A stretch of DNA of 64,000 bases from Phaeobacter gallaeciensis DSM 26640. GTDB taxonomy: Bacteria > Pseudomonadota > Alphaproteobacteria > Rhodobacterales > Rhodobacteraceae. Below are positions 54,831 through 64,000 of this stretch, piece after piece. The notes beneath the pieces were generated by a model. It did not search any database and had not been told where the DNA came from. It was given only the letters and a program-made list of their open reading frames with translations. The position numbers and the translations under genes are program-made. Position 1 is the stretch's first letter, and each line of letters begins with the position of its first letter. The stretch is from assembly GCF_000511385.1 (NCBI RefSeq), contig NC_023137.1, positions 3,045,001 through 3,109,000 of the forward strand. Direction: 5' to 3'.

Positions 54831-55340
54831 TCAGGCAGTCCGACGGTAGATGAAGCAGCGACCCGGCACAGCTCCCTCCGGCAACGGCTGTTCCTCCAGC
54901 GCGTCGAAATACATCCGGTCAGAGGAGACCATCAAACCATTGATCGCCAGCAGCGGTTCGATCAATGGTGAAATCATCCTCGCAAAAGCGTCGTTCTTTT
55001 CCCGGTCGTGCCCACCCAGATCCGCATGGATCAGGCTGGCACCCGCAGGAAACCGGGTGCGCGCTGCGGGCAGAGTCTCGCGGACATCGCCGAGAATGGT
55101 CAAATGCTCCGCCGGTGTACTGTCCGGGTGCGATGCCACCGCCCGTTCAAACACATAGACATCACGATCTCGGATACGCTCCCGCATGTGGTGAAAGGTG
55201 CGCCCATTGCCCAAGCCCAGTTCGAAAACCGGTTCGCTCCTGCCCGCTGTCTGCGTGATTGCCGCATCCAAGCAGGCCCGCTGTGACACCATCCGGTCGA
55301 TAAAGAGATCCAGACGGGTGATGGTGTTCTGCTCGCTCAT
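54831..55340 (-). CDS. Small class I SAM-dependent methyltransferase-like protein
   Basis: A 169-residue protein. Motif I FELGLGNGRTFHHMRER near residues 38-54 has the shape of a SAM-binding loop, and LIHADLGGHDREKNDAF near 102 could be motif IV. It is short for a methyltransferase. The ATG at 55340 (MSEQNTITRLDLF) has GGGGAGAA upstream; the frame extends 85 codons further but without homology. It is preceded by a 276-base gap that includes a perfect 12-base palindrome. Activity is inferred. Confidence 0.7.
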   Translation of the reverse strand: MSEQNTITRLDLFIDRMVSQRACLDAAITQTAGRSEPVFELGLGNGRTFHHMRERIRDRDVYVFERAVASHPDSTPAEHLTILGDVRETLPAARTRFPAGASLIHADLGGHDREKNDAFARMISPLIEPLLAINGLMVSSDRMYFDALEEQPLPEGAVPGRCFIYRRTA

Positions 55341-55425
55341 GGCATTCTCCCCTTGGGTAAAGATTGGCGCCAGAAGGCGGCCTGCCGCGACAGCTGTGCC
55401 AGAGATTGCCGCGAATGTGTAGCAT

Positions 55426-55437
55426 CCTATCGATAGG
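55426..55437. repeat. Perfect 12-base palindrome CCTATCGATAGG
   Basis: The palindrome is 86 bases upstream of the methyltransferase start and 180 upstream of the ABC operon. It may be an operator. The rest of this gap (55341-55616) shows a possible -35 TTGACT near 55522 with a 17-base spacer and no clear -10 before the ABC operon. Confidence 0.4.
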
Positions 55438-55616
55438 TGTCCGGGCGTTACAGCACGAGGTTTGGCCGCTCTCATACGCTCAAATTTTCGACATCGATGT
55501 TTAGCGGATGGAAATGGGATTTGACTATTGCACCAGTGGCGCGCGACAGTGGGCGAAAAAACAGGGGATATGGAACCACGATGAAAGCGCCTCAACGGCT
55601 TGGTGGCTTAGGCTAA

Positions 55617-57395
55617 ATGACGCCTCTGCTGTCTGTCGAAAACCTCAGTATCGGATTTGGCCAGGGCGACCCGGTTGTACAGAACGTGAATTTTTCCGTC
55701 GCTGCCGGAGAAACTGTTGCCCTTGTTGGCGAAAGTGGATCCGGCAAAACCGTGACCTGCCGCGCCGTTCTGCGCATCCTGCCAAAGGCCGCGCAGATCC
55801 GGCATGGTCGGATGCTGTGGCGCGGAGTCAATGGTGGTGGAGAGCGGGATCTGCGGCTCCTTGGCGAGCGGCAGATGCGCGATATTCGCGGCAATGAGAT
55901 CGCGATGATCTTTCAGGAACCCATGCGTTCGCTCTCACCGCTGCACCGGATTGGTAACCAGGTTGCCGAAGTTCTTTGGCTGCATGGCGGAAAAAGCGAA
56001 AGAGCAGCAAAGCGGGAGGTTTTGACCTGTTTTGAACGCGTGGGCTTCCCCGATCCCGAACGCACCTACAAATCCTACCCGTTTGAGCTGTCCGGTGGGA
56101 TGCGCCAGCGGGCGATGATTGCGATGGCTATGGTGGCCAAACCTGATTTGTTGATCGCGGACGAGCCGACCACCGCGCTGGATGTGACAACACAGGCCCA
56201 AGTCCTAGGACTGATGAAAGATCTGCAGCGTGACACGGGCATGGCCATGATCCTGGTAACCCATGATCTGGGTGTGGTCGCCAATATGGCCGAACAGGTC
56301 GTTGTCATGCACAAAGGGCGCGTGATGGAGGCCGGCAGTGCGGAAACCGTTCTTGGCGCACCAGCGCATCCCTATACCCAAGCTCTGTTCAAGGCGGCAC
56401 CGCAAATCCCCGAGACGCCTGAACCTGTCACCCCGGCGCCAAGCGATGATCTCATTCTTGAGTTGCGAAACGTCTCCAAAACCTATGCATTGCGCGCGGG
56501 CAAAGGCTGGTCTGCCCCGACCCTCATTCACGCCTGCAAGGAACTGAACCTGGCGTTGCCACGCGGCAAAACACTGGCGATTGTTGGCGAAAGCGGCTCC
56601 GGAAAAACCACTGCTGCCCGCATCGCACTGGGCGCCGAAATGCCCGATCCCGGCGGCGAGGTGTTGTTTCGGTCTGCATCCGACGCGACACCGATTGCCG
56701 TTCACGATATGAACCGAAGCAGCCGGACCGCCTTTCAGAAAGCGGCTCAGATGGTGTTTCAGGACCCCTATTCGTCGCTGTCGCCGCGCATGCGGGTTCA
56801 GGATGCCATGGTGGAACCGATGGAGATCCACGGTCTGGGCAACCGCAGCAGTCGCCGGGAGCGCGCTGCTGAGATGTTGCGACTGGTGGGGCTGCAGCCC
56901 GAGATGTTGCTACGATATCCGCATGCCTTCTCCGGCGGTCAGCGGCAGCGACTGTCGATTGCGCGTGCGCTGATGCTGGATCCATCACTGATTGTCTGCG
57001 ATGAGCCGACTTCGGCGCTGGATGTCTCGGTACAGGAACAGATCCTGCGTCTGTTGGAAGATATTCGCGACCAACAGCAGCTTTCCTATCTCTTCATCAG
57101 TCACGACCTCGCTGTTGTGGCCCGCATTGCCGACGAGGTGGCGGTGATGCGTCGTGGTATGGTGGTAGAACAGGCACCACCTGAAACACTGTTTTACAAT
57201 CCGCAGCATCCCTACACGAAGGCACTGATCGCCGCCCAACCAGAGCCAAGCATTAAGCGCCCGATCAACCTCAAATTGGTCGCACAGGGTGCCGGATCAC
57301 CCGACAGCTGGCCCGATCGCTTCAAATTCTCTGGCATCACGGCCCCGCCATTGGTGCACGTGGAACCCGGACATAAGGTACGATGTCATGTTTAA
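55617..57395 (+). CDS. Fused two-domain ATPase of a peptide/nickel-type ABC importer
   Basis: A 592-residue protein with two complete ABC domains. Walker A is GESGSGKT in both halves (near 40 and 345), signatures are LSGGMRQR (near 160) and FSGGQRQR (near 440), Walker B ends in ADEPTTALD and CDEPTSALD. It is the DppD-DppF fusion type (compare GsiA, YejF). It powers import of a peptide-like or other small solute. Its stop overlaps the next start by eight bases, and the following three genes complete the transporter. Confidence 0.95.
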   Translation: MTPLLSVENLSIGFGQGDPVVQNVNFSVAAGETVALVGESGSGKTVTCRAVLRILPKAAQIRHGRMLWRGVNGGGERDLRLLGERQMRDIRGNEIAMIFQEPMRSLSPLHRIGNQVAEVLWLHGGKSERAAKREVLTCFERVGFPDPERTYKSYPFELSGGMRQRAMIAMAMVAKPDLLIADEPTTALDVTTQAQVLGLMKDLQRDTGMAMILVTHDLGVVANMAEQVVVMHKGRVMEAGSAETVLGAPAHPYTQALFKAAPQIPETPEPVTPAPSDDLILELRNVSKTYALRAGKGWSAPTLIHACKELNLALPRGKTLAIVGESGSGKTTAARIALGAEMPDPGGEVLFRSASDATPIAVHDMNRSSRTAFQKAAQMVFQDPYSSLSPRMRVQDAMVEPMEIHGLGNRSSRRERAAEMLRLVGLQPEMLLRYPHAFSGGQRQRLSIARALMLDPSLIVCDEPTSALDVSVQEQILRLLEDIRDQQQLSYLFISHDLAVVARIADEVAVMRRGMVVEQAPPETLFYNPQHPYTKALIAAQPEPSIKRPINLKLVAQGAGSPDSWPDRFKFSGITAPPLVHVEPGHKVRCHV

Positions 57396-59331
57396 TCTGC
57401 GCCAATCCCTGAAGACCCTCGCAACTGGCGCGCTTTTGGCCCATGTTCTGCCCCTTGCCATAGCCTCGTCTGCTATCGCCAGTCCGGCAGCGTTGGTCGA
57501 AAGCGGATTTTGGGAGCAGGAGGTCAAGTCAGGTGACCTGCCACCGATTTCCGAGCGCCTGCCCGAGGTGCCATTGGTGGTCGATCTGGAAGCCAAGGGG
57601 CGTCAGCCCGGCATTCAGGGCGGTACCCTCAACACGATGGTCACACGGTCCAAGGACATCCGGCAGATGGTTGTCTACGGTTACGCCCGGCTGGCGGGCT
57701 ATGACGAAAGCTACCAGCTGCAGCCCGATATACTGTTGAACTTCGAGGTCGAAGACAATCGGCGCTTCACCCTGAAACTGCGCCCCGGTCATCGCTGGTC
57801 GAATGGCGACCCGTTTACCTCAGCCGATTTTGAGTATTGGTGGAAAGACGTCGCCAATAACCTGCTGCTCAATCCCACAGGCGCTCCAGACTATCTGAAG
57901 GTGGATGGCGCCCTGCCGACCGTGAGCTTTCCTGACGAAACAACCGTAATCTACGAATGGGCGGCCCCTAACCCGAGCTTCCTGCACAGCCTCGCGCAGG
58001 CCAGCCCGCCGTTCATCTATCGCCCGTCTGCCTATCTGAAACAATTTCACGCAGACTATGCGGACCCCGCAAAACTCGCCGAGGAGGTCGACTACGCCAG
58101 GGTCAAAAGCTGGGCCGCGCTGCACAACAAGCTCGACAACATGTACAAGTTCGACAATCACGAATTGCCGACCCTTCAGCCCTGGATCAACGCCACCTCG
58201 GGCAAGAAAATCCGACACCTCTTTGTCCGCAATCCCTATTACCATCGGCTCGATAGCAATGGCGTTCAGCTTCCCTATATCGACACGGTCGAGATGGAAA
58301 TCGTGGCAGGCGGGCTGGTCGCCGCCAAGACCAATGCCGGTGAGGCAGATCTTCAGGCCCGCGGCCTTGGCTTTCGCGACATTCCGATCCTGCGCAAGGG
58401 CGAAACCGATGGCGCCGACTACAAGACCTACCTCTGGGGCAATGGCACCGCGTCGCAAATCGCGATCTATCCCAATCTTAATGTCAACGACGACCAGTGG
58501 CGCCAGGTGCTGCGCGACACCCGTGTCCGTCGCGCATTATCCGTGGCGATCAATCGCGCAGGCATCAACAAGGCGCTGTATTTCAAGCTGGCAAAACCCG
58601 GTGCAATGACGGTTCTGGAGGCCAGCCCCTTCTTTGATCCCGCCCTCCGCGAGGCTTGGGCACAATATGATCCTGAACTGGCCAATCAGCTGCTGGATGA
58701 GGCCGGGCTAACCGAGCGCGACGGCTACGGCATTCGCAAACTCCCCGATGGCAGACCGATGGAACTGGTTGTGGAAACCGCAGGGGAGCGGCAGGAGGTT
58801 GAAAACGCTCTGCAAATCCTATCGGACGACTGGCGCGATGTCGGTGTCAAACTGGTGATGCGCCCGCTGGATCGTGACATCCTGCGCAACCGGGTGTTTT
58901 CCGGCACCACAATGGCGTCGGTCTGGTACGGTTGGGACAATGGCCTGCCACAGACCTACACCTCGCCTGCGTATCTGGCGCCAACGGATCAGGTCTTTCT
59001 GTCCTGGCCAAAATGGGGCCAGTACCACCAGACCGGTGGCGATGTTGGCGAGGCTCCCGACCTTGAGCCCGCGCAAAGGCTCATGACACTCTGGCATGAC
59101 TGGGAAACGGCCAAGACTGACGAAGAGCGAACACGCGCCTGGCAGGAAATGCTGAAGATTCACGCTGATGAGGTCTATGCCATCGGCCTTGTCGCTGCGG
59201 CCCCGCAACCGGTTGTCGTCAGCAACCGCCTGCGCAATGTACCGCAAAAAGGGATCTGGGCATGGGATCCCGGCGCCCATTTTGGCATCTACCGCCCGGA
59301 TGAGTTTTTCTTCGAAGACGGCAAGGGCTGA
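57388..59331 (+). CDS. Extracellular solute-binding protein, family 5 (long YejA-type)
   Basis: A 647-residue binding protein, longer than DppA (about 535), with a signal peptide ending about residue 33 (SAIASPA). The family 5 core starts with ILLNFEVEDNRRFTLKLRPGHRWSNGDPFTSADFEYWW-like residues near 115, and includes LRDTRVRRALSVAINRAGI near 390. It captures the substrate in the periplasm. The length fits YejA-like or longer opine/peptide binders. The start at 57388 lies eight bases inside the ATPase gene. Confidence 0.92.
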   Translation: MFNLRQSLKTLATGALLAHVLPLAIASSAIASPAALVESGFWEQEVKSGDLPPISERLPEVPLVVDLEAKGRQPGIQGGTLNTMVTRSKDIRQMVVYGYARLAGYDESYQLQPDILLNFEVEDNRRFTLKLRPGHRWSNGDPFTSADFEYWWKDVANNLLLNPTGAPDYLKVDGALPTVSFPDETTVIYEWAAPNPSFLHSLAQASPPFIYRPSAYLKQFHADYADPAKLAEEVDYARVKSWAALHNKLDNMYKFDNHELPTLQPWINATSGKKIRHLFVRNPYYHRLDSNGVQLPYIDTVEMEIVAGGLVAAKTNAGEADLQARGLGFRDIPILRKGETDGADYKTYLWGNGTASQIAIYPNLNVNDDQWRQVLRDTRVRRALSVAINRAGINKALYFKLAKPGAMTVLEASPFFDPALREAWAQYDPELANQLLDEAGLTERDGYGIRKLPDGRPMELVVETAGERQEVENALQILSDDWRDVGVKLVMRPLDRDILRNRVFSGTTMASVWYGWDNGLPQTYTSPAYLAPTDQVFLSWPKWGQYHQTGGDVGEAPDLEPAQRLMTLWHDWETAKTDEERTRAWQEMLKIHADEVYAIGLVAAAPQPVVVSNRLRNVPQKGIWAWDPGAHFGIYRPDEFFFEDGKG

Positions 59332-59343
59332 GGAACCACATCA

Positions 59344-60372
59344 ATGGAGATCCTGCGCTACGCCATCTACCGGTTTGGAACCATGTTGCTGACGCTGCTG
59401 GTGGTGTCTGTGCTGATTTTCATCATCATCAACCTGCCTCCCGGTGACTACCTGTCAAACCAAATCGCTGAGCTCCGCGCCTCCGGTCAATCCTCCGGTG
59501 TTGAGAAGGCTGAATTCCTGCGCAAGGAATACGCGCTGGATCGTCCCCTTTGGCAGCAGTACATGATCTGGATGGGCTTTATGCCCGGCCCACATGGGTT
59601 TTCCGGTATGATCCAGGGCAACTTTGGCTGGTCGTTCGAATTTGACCGGCCTGTTGCCGAAATCGTAGGCGAAAGCCTCTGGCTGACCGTTCTGGTCAAT
59701 GTCGCGGCGGTGCTGTTTGTCTATCTCGTCGCCCTTCCGCTGGGCGTTCTGGCAGCGGCCCGATCACGCACATGGGTCGATTACACTTCTGCCTTTGTCG
59801 GTTATCTTGGGCTCGCTACACCAAACTTTCTGCTGGCGCTTATCCTCTTCTATTACGGGCACAAATATTTCGACCTGCCCATAGGCGGGCTAATGGATCC
59901 CTCCTATGAAGGCGAGCCCATGACCTGGGACAAGGTGAAGTCCATTCTGATCCATCTGATCGTACCAACCTTCGTCATCGGCACCTCTGGTGCATCCGCC
60001 ATGATGCAGCGGTTGCGTGCCAATATGCTGGACGAACTGGGCAAACCTTACGTAGAAACCGCCATCGCAAAAGGGATGGCCCCCGCGCGGATGCTGACCA
60101 AATACCCGCTGCGCGTGGCGTTCAATCCCTTTGTTGCGGATATCGGAAATCTGCTCCCCGCAATGATCTCCGGTTCGGTTCTAGTGTCCGTCGTTCTGGG
60201 CCTGCAGACCATCGGCCCAACCCTGCTGACTGCCCTTAAGACACAGGATATGTTCCTCAGCGGGTTTGTCCTGATGTTCGTTGCGCTGCTGACGCTGATC
60301 GGGACCATGATTTCCGATGTGTTGCTTGTCATGCTGGATCCCCGCATCCGCTATGAGGAGCGCAAACGATGA
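59344..60372 (+). CDS. ABC transporter permease, DppB type
   Basis: A 342-residue membrane protein. First membrane segment at 9-30 followed by the periplasmic loop that holds RKEYALDRPLWQQYMIW, then five membrane segments. The cytoplasmic EAA-like loop around residue 225 (GKPYVETAIAKGMAPARMLTKYPLRVAFNPF) contacts the ATPase. It forms the channel with the next gene. The family-typical GDYLSNQIAELRASG loop is present. Its stop overlaps the next start by ATGA. Confidence 0.95.
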   Translation: MEILRYAIYRFGTMLLTLLVVSVLIFIIINLPPGDYLSNQIAELRASGQSSGVEKAEFLRKEYALDRPLWQQYMIWMGFMPGPHGFSGMIQGNFGWSFEFDRPVAEIVGESLWLTVLVNVAAVLFVYLVALPLGVLAAARSRTWVDYTSAFVGYLGLATPNFLLALILFYYGHKYFDLPIGGLMDPSYEGEPMTWDKVKSILIHLIVPTFVIGTSGASAMMQRLRANMLDELGKPYVETAIAKGMAPARMLTKYPLRVAFNPFVADIGNLLPAMISGSVLVSVVLGLQTIGPTLLTALKTQDMFLSGFVLMFVALLTLIGTMISDVLLVMLDPRIRYEERKR

Positions 60373-61523
60373 GCACGCAGCCCGACAATCGCTATGTCGA
60401 CACCACCCCCTATGATCCGGATGCAGCTCTGCAAGAGCTGGAGCGCAAGGATCTGGATGCCCCCAATTGGGTTCTGATCTGGCGGAAGTTCAAAACACAT
60501 AAGCTCGGTCTAACCTCAGGTATCTTCCTGCTGGTCTGCTACCTCCTGCTTCCGGTCATCGGTTTCATAGCGCCATATGGGCCAAACGATCGCGACAGTG
60601 AGCATATCTATTCGCCTCCGCAGTCCATCAATCTGTTTCACGAAGGCAGTCTTCGCGCGCCGTTCATCTATCCGATGACCTCGGAGGCGGATCTCGAAAC
60701 CTTCCAGTGGATCTTCAAACCCGATCTGGAGAACCCTCAGTCGCTACGGTATTTCTGCGAGGGCGCGACTTACAAGATTGCCGGGCTGATCCCTTCCAAT
60801 ACGCATCTTTTCTGCGCCCCTGAAGGTGCCACGCTCTTCATCTGGGGGTCTGACCGCTTGGGCCGCGATGTCTTTAGCCGCATTCTCTATGGCGCACAGC
60901 TCTCCCTCACCGTAGGTCTGATCGGCATCACCGTCTCCTTCATTCTAGGTATATTCTTTGGCTCTCTGGCCGGATATTTCGGTGGTAAACTGGACTGGGT
61001 GATCAACCGTATGATCGAAATCCTGCGGTCCCTGCCAGAACTGCCATTGTGGCTGGCACTCTCGGCTGCTGTGCCGTCCAATTGGTCGCCAGTCGCGGTG
61101 TTCTTCGTCATCTCGATTATCCTCGGAATTCTTGACTGGCCCGGCCTTGCACGCTCGGTCAGGGCAAAATTCCTGTCTTTAAGGGAAGAGGAATACGTCC
61201 GCGCAGCCGAAATGATGGGCGCGTCATCGGGACGTGTCATTCGCAAACACCTGTTGCCGAATTTCATGTCGCATCTGATTGCATCAGCCGCGCTCTCGAT
61301 CCCGGCGATGATCTTGGGTGAGACGGCCCTGTCTTTCCTCGGCCTTGGTCTACGCGCGCCCGCTGTAAGCTGGGGGGTCATGCTGAATGATGCACAGAAC
61401 CTTGCCTCAATTGAAATCTACCCCTGGACCGCTATTCCGATGCTCCCAATCATCGTTGTTGTGCTGGCATTCAACTTCCTGGGCGATGGGCTGCGCGACA
61501 GTCTGGATCCCTATCAGCAATAA
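60369..61523 (+). CDS. ABC transporter permease, DppC type
   Basis: A 384-residue membrane protein with a long N-terminal cytoplasmic segment, a first membrane helix near residues 45-65, then a roughly 100-residue periplasmic loop, and the transport core with LGRDVFSRILYGAQLSLTVG near 165 and the EAA loop EEYVRAAEMMGASSGRVIRKHLLPN near 275. It is the C subunit of the importer. The periplasmic loop is longer than in DppC (about 300 residues total). Confidence 0.95.
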   Translation: MSTQPDNRYVDTTPYDPDAALQELERKDLDAPNWVLIWRKFKTHKLGLTSGIFLLVCYLLLPVIGFIAPYGPNDRDSEHIYSPPQSINLFHEGSLRAPFIYPMTSEADLETFQWIFKPDLENPQSLRYFCEGATYKIAGLIPSNTHLFCAPEGATLFIWGSDRLGRDVFSRILYGAQLSLTVGLIGITVSFILGIFFGSLAGYFGGKLDWVINRMIEILRSLPELPLWLALSAAVPSNWSPVAVFFVISIILGILDWPGLARSVRAKFLSLREEEYVRAAEMMGASSGRVIRKHLLPNFMSHLIASAALSIPAMILGETALSFLGLGLRAPAVSWGVMLNDAQNLASIEIYPWTAIPMLPIIVVVLAFNFLGDGLRDSLDPYQQ

Positions 61524-61560
61524 GCCACGCCAGCCTAACGATAACCATGAGGAGGCGACA

Positions 61561-62937
61561 ATGCGCGATCTTCCCAGCCATGACATGTTTCGCGTGATCC
61601 CCGGTGATCACTGGCCAAGCTGCTATGCTGTTTCGGAGTTGGCCAACCGCTCGCTGGCCGCCGTCGGGGTCGCCCTTGCGGAGTTGATGAAGGCCACAGA
61701 TCTCACCGCAGCTGCGCAGCCAATCACCCTAGATCAACGCCGTGCCGCGCTGTGGTTTCGCTATAGTTTTCGGCCTCAGGGCTGGGAGATGCCCAATCTC
61801 TGGGATCCTCTGGCGGGTGACTATCGGACTGCTGACGGATGGATCCGCCTTCACACCAACCTGCCCCATCATCGCGCTGCTGCGTTGAATGTTCTGAGCT
61901 GCAACCCTGAGCCGGAAGCCGTTCGCGACGCGGTTTCACAGCAGCTGGGCGATACGTTGGAACAGGCTATTGTCGCCGCAGGCGGCGTCGCAGCAGCCAT
62001 GCGCAGCGCCGCAGAGTGGCAAACCCACCCGCAGGGTCAGGCTGTCGCATCGGAGCCGCTGATCGCGTGGAGCAATGCCCGCCATATTCACATGCGGGAG
62101 CGGCCATCAGCCACACCGGCGCGACCTTTGGCAGGGCTTCGGGTGCTGGACCTTACCCGTGTTCTGGCCGGTCCAGTGGCGACGCGAACCCTAGCCGCAT
62201 TTGGTGCGACGGTGCTGCGGATCGACCCGCCGGGATGGGATGAGCCTGGTGTTCTTCAGGATATTTCACTGGGTAAGCAGATGTCATCATTGGACCTGCG
62301 CTCTGAACAGGGATGTGACCAGTTCGAAGCCCTCCTGACGAAGGCTGACGTGCTGGTGCATGGTTTTCGCCCCGGTGCGCTTGAGGGGCTGGGATACGAT
62401 AGTCCAAAACTGCGAAAGCTTGCACCGAACCTGATTGATGTGCGCCTCAATGCCTATGGCTGGAGCGGCCCTTGGGCCAAACGCAGAGGCTTTGACAGCC
62501 TTGTACAGATGAGCAGCGGCATCGCGGAGCGCGGGCGGCACTGGATGGCAGGTGGGCAAATCGCGCCTGATACATCGGCCAAACCAGTACCACTACCGGT
62601 TCAGGCGTTGGATCACGCCACTGGTTATCTGATGGCTGCCGCTGTGCTAAATGCTCTGACCAAGGCCTGCCAAGGCGATCCCGTGGGGGATGCACGCCTG
62701 TCCCTGGCCCGCACTGCTCATGCCCTTACGGCCCTGACAGAGCATCACGGTGACGACAGCTCCCCCGTCGGCCCGCTCATGGGCGCGGATGATGCGGATT
62801 ATTCCAACCATATTGAGCTAACGAGCTGGGGGCCGGGGCACCGGTTGCTGCCGCCATTGACGGTCGGAAAGACGCCGATGCGCTGGGAGCAGCCTGCAAC
62901 AGCATCAGGCACCGCCGCACCAGTCTGGCCCGGATAA
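61561..62937 (+). CDS. CaiB/BaiF family class III CoA-transferase
   Basis: A 458-residue protein. The C-terminal two thirds match the class III CoA-transferase fold: RPLAGLRVLDLTRVLAGPVATRTLAAFGATVLRID near residue 185, and KRRGFDSLVQ near 305 with the Asp that would form the acyl-enzyme. The N-terminal 180 residues form a second, shorter domain of the same interlocked type. It probably moves CoA between acyl groups. The gene follows the importer by 37 bases with GAGGAG before the ATG, so it may activate the imported compound. Confidence 0.88.
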   Translation: MRDLPSHDMFRVIPGDHWPSCYAVSELANRSLAAVGVALAELMKATDLTAAAQPITLDQRRAALWFRYSFRPQGWEMPNLWDPLAGDYRTADGWIRLHTNLPHHRAAALNVLSCNPEPEAVRDAVSQQLGDTLEQAIVAAGGVAAAMRSAAEWQTHPQGQAVASEPLIAWSNARHIHMRERPSATPARPLAGLRVLDLTRVLAGPVATRTLAAFGATVLRIDPPGWDEPGVLQDISLGKQMSSLDLRSEQGCDQFEALLTKADVLVHGFRPGALEGLGYDSPKLRKLAPNLIDVRLNAYGWSGPWAKRRGFDSLVQMSSGIAERGRHWMAGGQIAPDTSAKPVPLPVQALDHATGYLMAAAVLNALTKACQGDPVGDARLSLARTAHALTALTEHHGDDSSPVGPLMGADDADYSNHIELTSWGPGHRLLPPLTVGKTPMRWEQPATASGTAAPVWPG

Positions 62938-62941
62938 GACG

Positions 62942-64000
62942 TTAGCGGTCATCTACTCCGCCATCGTTCACATCCATCAGATCGTCATCAATGGCGGCCT
63001 GAACCGCGCCGACTGCAAGATCGCGCTTCTCCTTCGGTGCCTGATCTGCCTGATCCTCTGCCAAACGCACGGTGACCTCGCGATGAGCAAATTTGATCCC
63101 TTCACGGGCGAAAAGGTCGCGAATATCCTGAAACACTTTCTTGCGTACGAGCCATTGGTCACCGGGTTTGGTCATGAATTTGACCCGTATGATCATCGCG
63201 GAATCCTGCATTTCGATCACCCCCTGCGACTTCAGGGGCTGGATGAACGTGTCGCCGATCACCGGATCATCCAGCAATTCCTGTCCCAGTTTCTTGATCA
63301 GCTTGCGAACCTTCTCGACATCGGTGTCATAGGTCACCCGTAACGGCAGCTTCATCATGACCCAGTCACGGGAGTAGTTGGTCAGCACGCGGATTTCGCC
63401 AAAGGGGATGGTGTGCAGAGCCCCCAGGTGATGCCGCAATTGAAACGAGCGAACAGAAATACGTTCAACCGTGCCTTTAACATCGCCGATATCGATATAT
63501 TCGCCTTTACGGAAGGCATCATCGACTAGGAAAAACGCACCCGAGAAGATGTCCCGCACCAACGTTTGTGAGCCAAAGCCCACAGCCAGACCAACAACAC
63601 CAGCACCAGCGAAGAGCGGGCTGACGTTGATCCCCAGTTCCAGCAGGACGATCAGGACGATGGACACCACCACTACGGCAAGAATGGCGCCCCGAAACAA
63701 AGGTAACAAGGTGGCAAGTCGGCTGGCTCCACCGGCACCGCCTTCATCGCCCAACTCACCCACGGGCATGTCCCCAACTTCTTCGTCGATTTTGCTGTCG
63801 ATCCAGATCCGGGCAATATGATAGACGATATAGCCGATAAACAGGATTACGATGATATCACTCATCCGGTCCAGTCGGGAGTTCTCCATCCACGCAGCCT
63901 CGGGGTTCCATATAGCAACCATCGCGAAGAAACCGACGGTGAACGCTAGGATCCCCGCAATCCGACGCGCGAGATCTTCGAAGGTGGCGATCGGATGCCG
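62942..64000 (-). CDS. MscS-family mechanosensitive channel, 5' partial
   Basis: 353 codons are visible; the frame is open to the window edge, so the true start lies beyond base 64000. It has hydrophobic segments near the N-terminal end (AGILAFTVGFFAMVAIW and the following IIVILFIGYIVYHIARIW), then the pore helix region LFAGAGVVGLAVGFGSQTLVRDIF, and the C-terminal beta domain with VDDAFRKGEYIDIGDVKGTVERISVRSFQLR. It opens under membrane tension to release solutes. It converges with the CoA-transferase gene, with only four bases between stops. Confidence 0.93.
   Translation of the reverse strand, partial: RHPIATFEDLARRIAGILAFTVGFFAMVAIWNPEAAWMENSRLDRMSDIIVILFIGYIVYHIARIWIDSKIDEEVGDMPVGELGDEGGAGGASRLATLLPLFRGAILAVVVVSIVLIVLLELGINVSPLFAGAGVVGLAVGFGSQTLVRDIFSGAFFLVDDAFRKGEYIDIGDVKGTVERISVRSFQLRHHLGALHTIPFGEIRVLTNYSRDWVMMKLPLRVTYDTDVEKVRKLIKKLGQELLDDPVIGDTFIQPLKSQGVIEMQDSAMIIRVKFMTKPGDQWLVRKKVFQDIRDLFAREGIKFAHREVTVRLAEDQADQAPKEKRDLAVGAVQAAIDDDLMDVNDGGVDDR

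Noticed and set aside
62942-63922. MscS gene starting at the ATG at 63922
   Set aside because: The frame upstream is open to the edge and encodes another hydrophobic segment typical of the family, so the gene continues outside the window.

Overview
The window reads as a chromosomal segment of an alphaproteobacterium, most likely a Rhodobacteraceae (Roseobacter-group) species. The evidence is a metK leader that matches the SAM/SAH riboswitch, a class described from Rhodobacterales, an Irr-type Fur regulator beside fabA-fabB-fabI, and the gene order miaB / phoH-ybeY-corC-lnt / metK / trmB / aroA-cmk-rpsA-ihfB-lapA-trpF-trpB. GC content is moderately high. I see no insertion sequence, prophage, integrase or CRISPR array.

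Layout. 1-2100: tail of a nucleotide-sugar module (WxcM/FdtA-like isomerase, cut by the window edge, and a DegT aminotransferase), then an SDR oxidoreductase. 2183-2272: tRNA-Ser(GCU). 2451-4623: nucleoside hydrolase and the YchF GTPase. 4920-10971: a rightward run with a PagL-like lipid A deacylase, trpA, an FMN-dependent lactate dehydrogenase behind a strong inverted-repeat operator, ribosomal L25, peptidyl-tRNA hydrolase, a membrane-anchored serine hydrolase and a DUF2237 protein. 11049-27834: a long leftward housekeeping block for tryptophan synthesis, IHF-beta, S1, CMP kinase, EPSP synthase, tRNA and rRNA modification, lipoprotein acylation, SAM synthesis and PhoH. A pair of small envelope proteins that share a short Cys/Trp motif is inserted in this block.

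27978-35638: an unrecognised protein, a PhyH dioxygenase divergent from a LysR regulator, then irr divergent from fabA-fabB-fabI, then a nitronate monooxygenase-like flavoprotein and an FKBP-type isomerase. 35826-45488: an accessory catabolic stretch with a HAD dehalogenase, alpha/beta hydrolase, PLP dehydratase, nuclease/phosphatase-fold protein, two beta-ketoadipate genes (pcaD, pcaB), a zinc alcohol dehydrogenase, an enolase-superfamily dehydratase and a fumarylacetoacetase-family hydrolase. 45559-48516: an unusual ABC exporter-like protein whose ATPase motifs are degraded and which ends in a cyclic-nucleotide-binding domain. 48810-55340: a DUF3307 membrane protein, an Lrp regulator divergent from a giant fused indolepyruvate ferredoxin oxidoreductase, a TetR regulator, a glutathione transferase and a small methyltransferase. 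55617-62937: a complete peptide-type ABC importer operon (fused double ATPase, binding protein, two permeases) ending in a class III CoA-transferase. 62942-64000: an MscS channel running off the edge.

The least conventional items are the degenerate ABC/cNMP protein and its apparently ATA start, the shared-motif lipoprotein/OmpA pair, the palindrome before the lactate dehydrogenase, and the coupling of a CoA-transferase to a peptide-type importer. Nothing in the window is clearly a new defence or mobile system.
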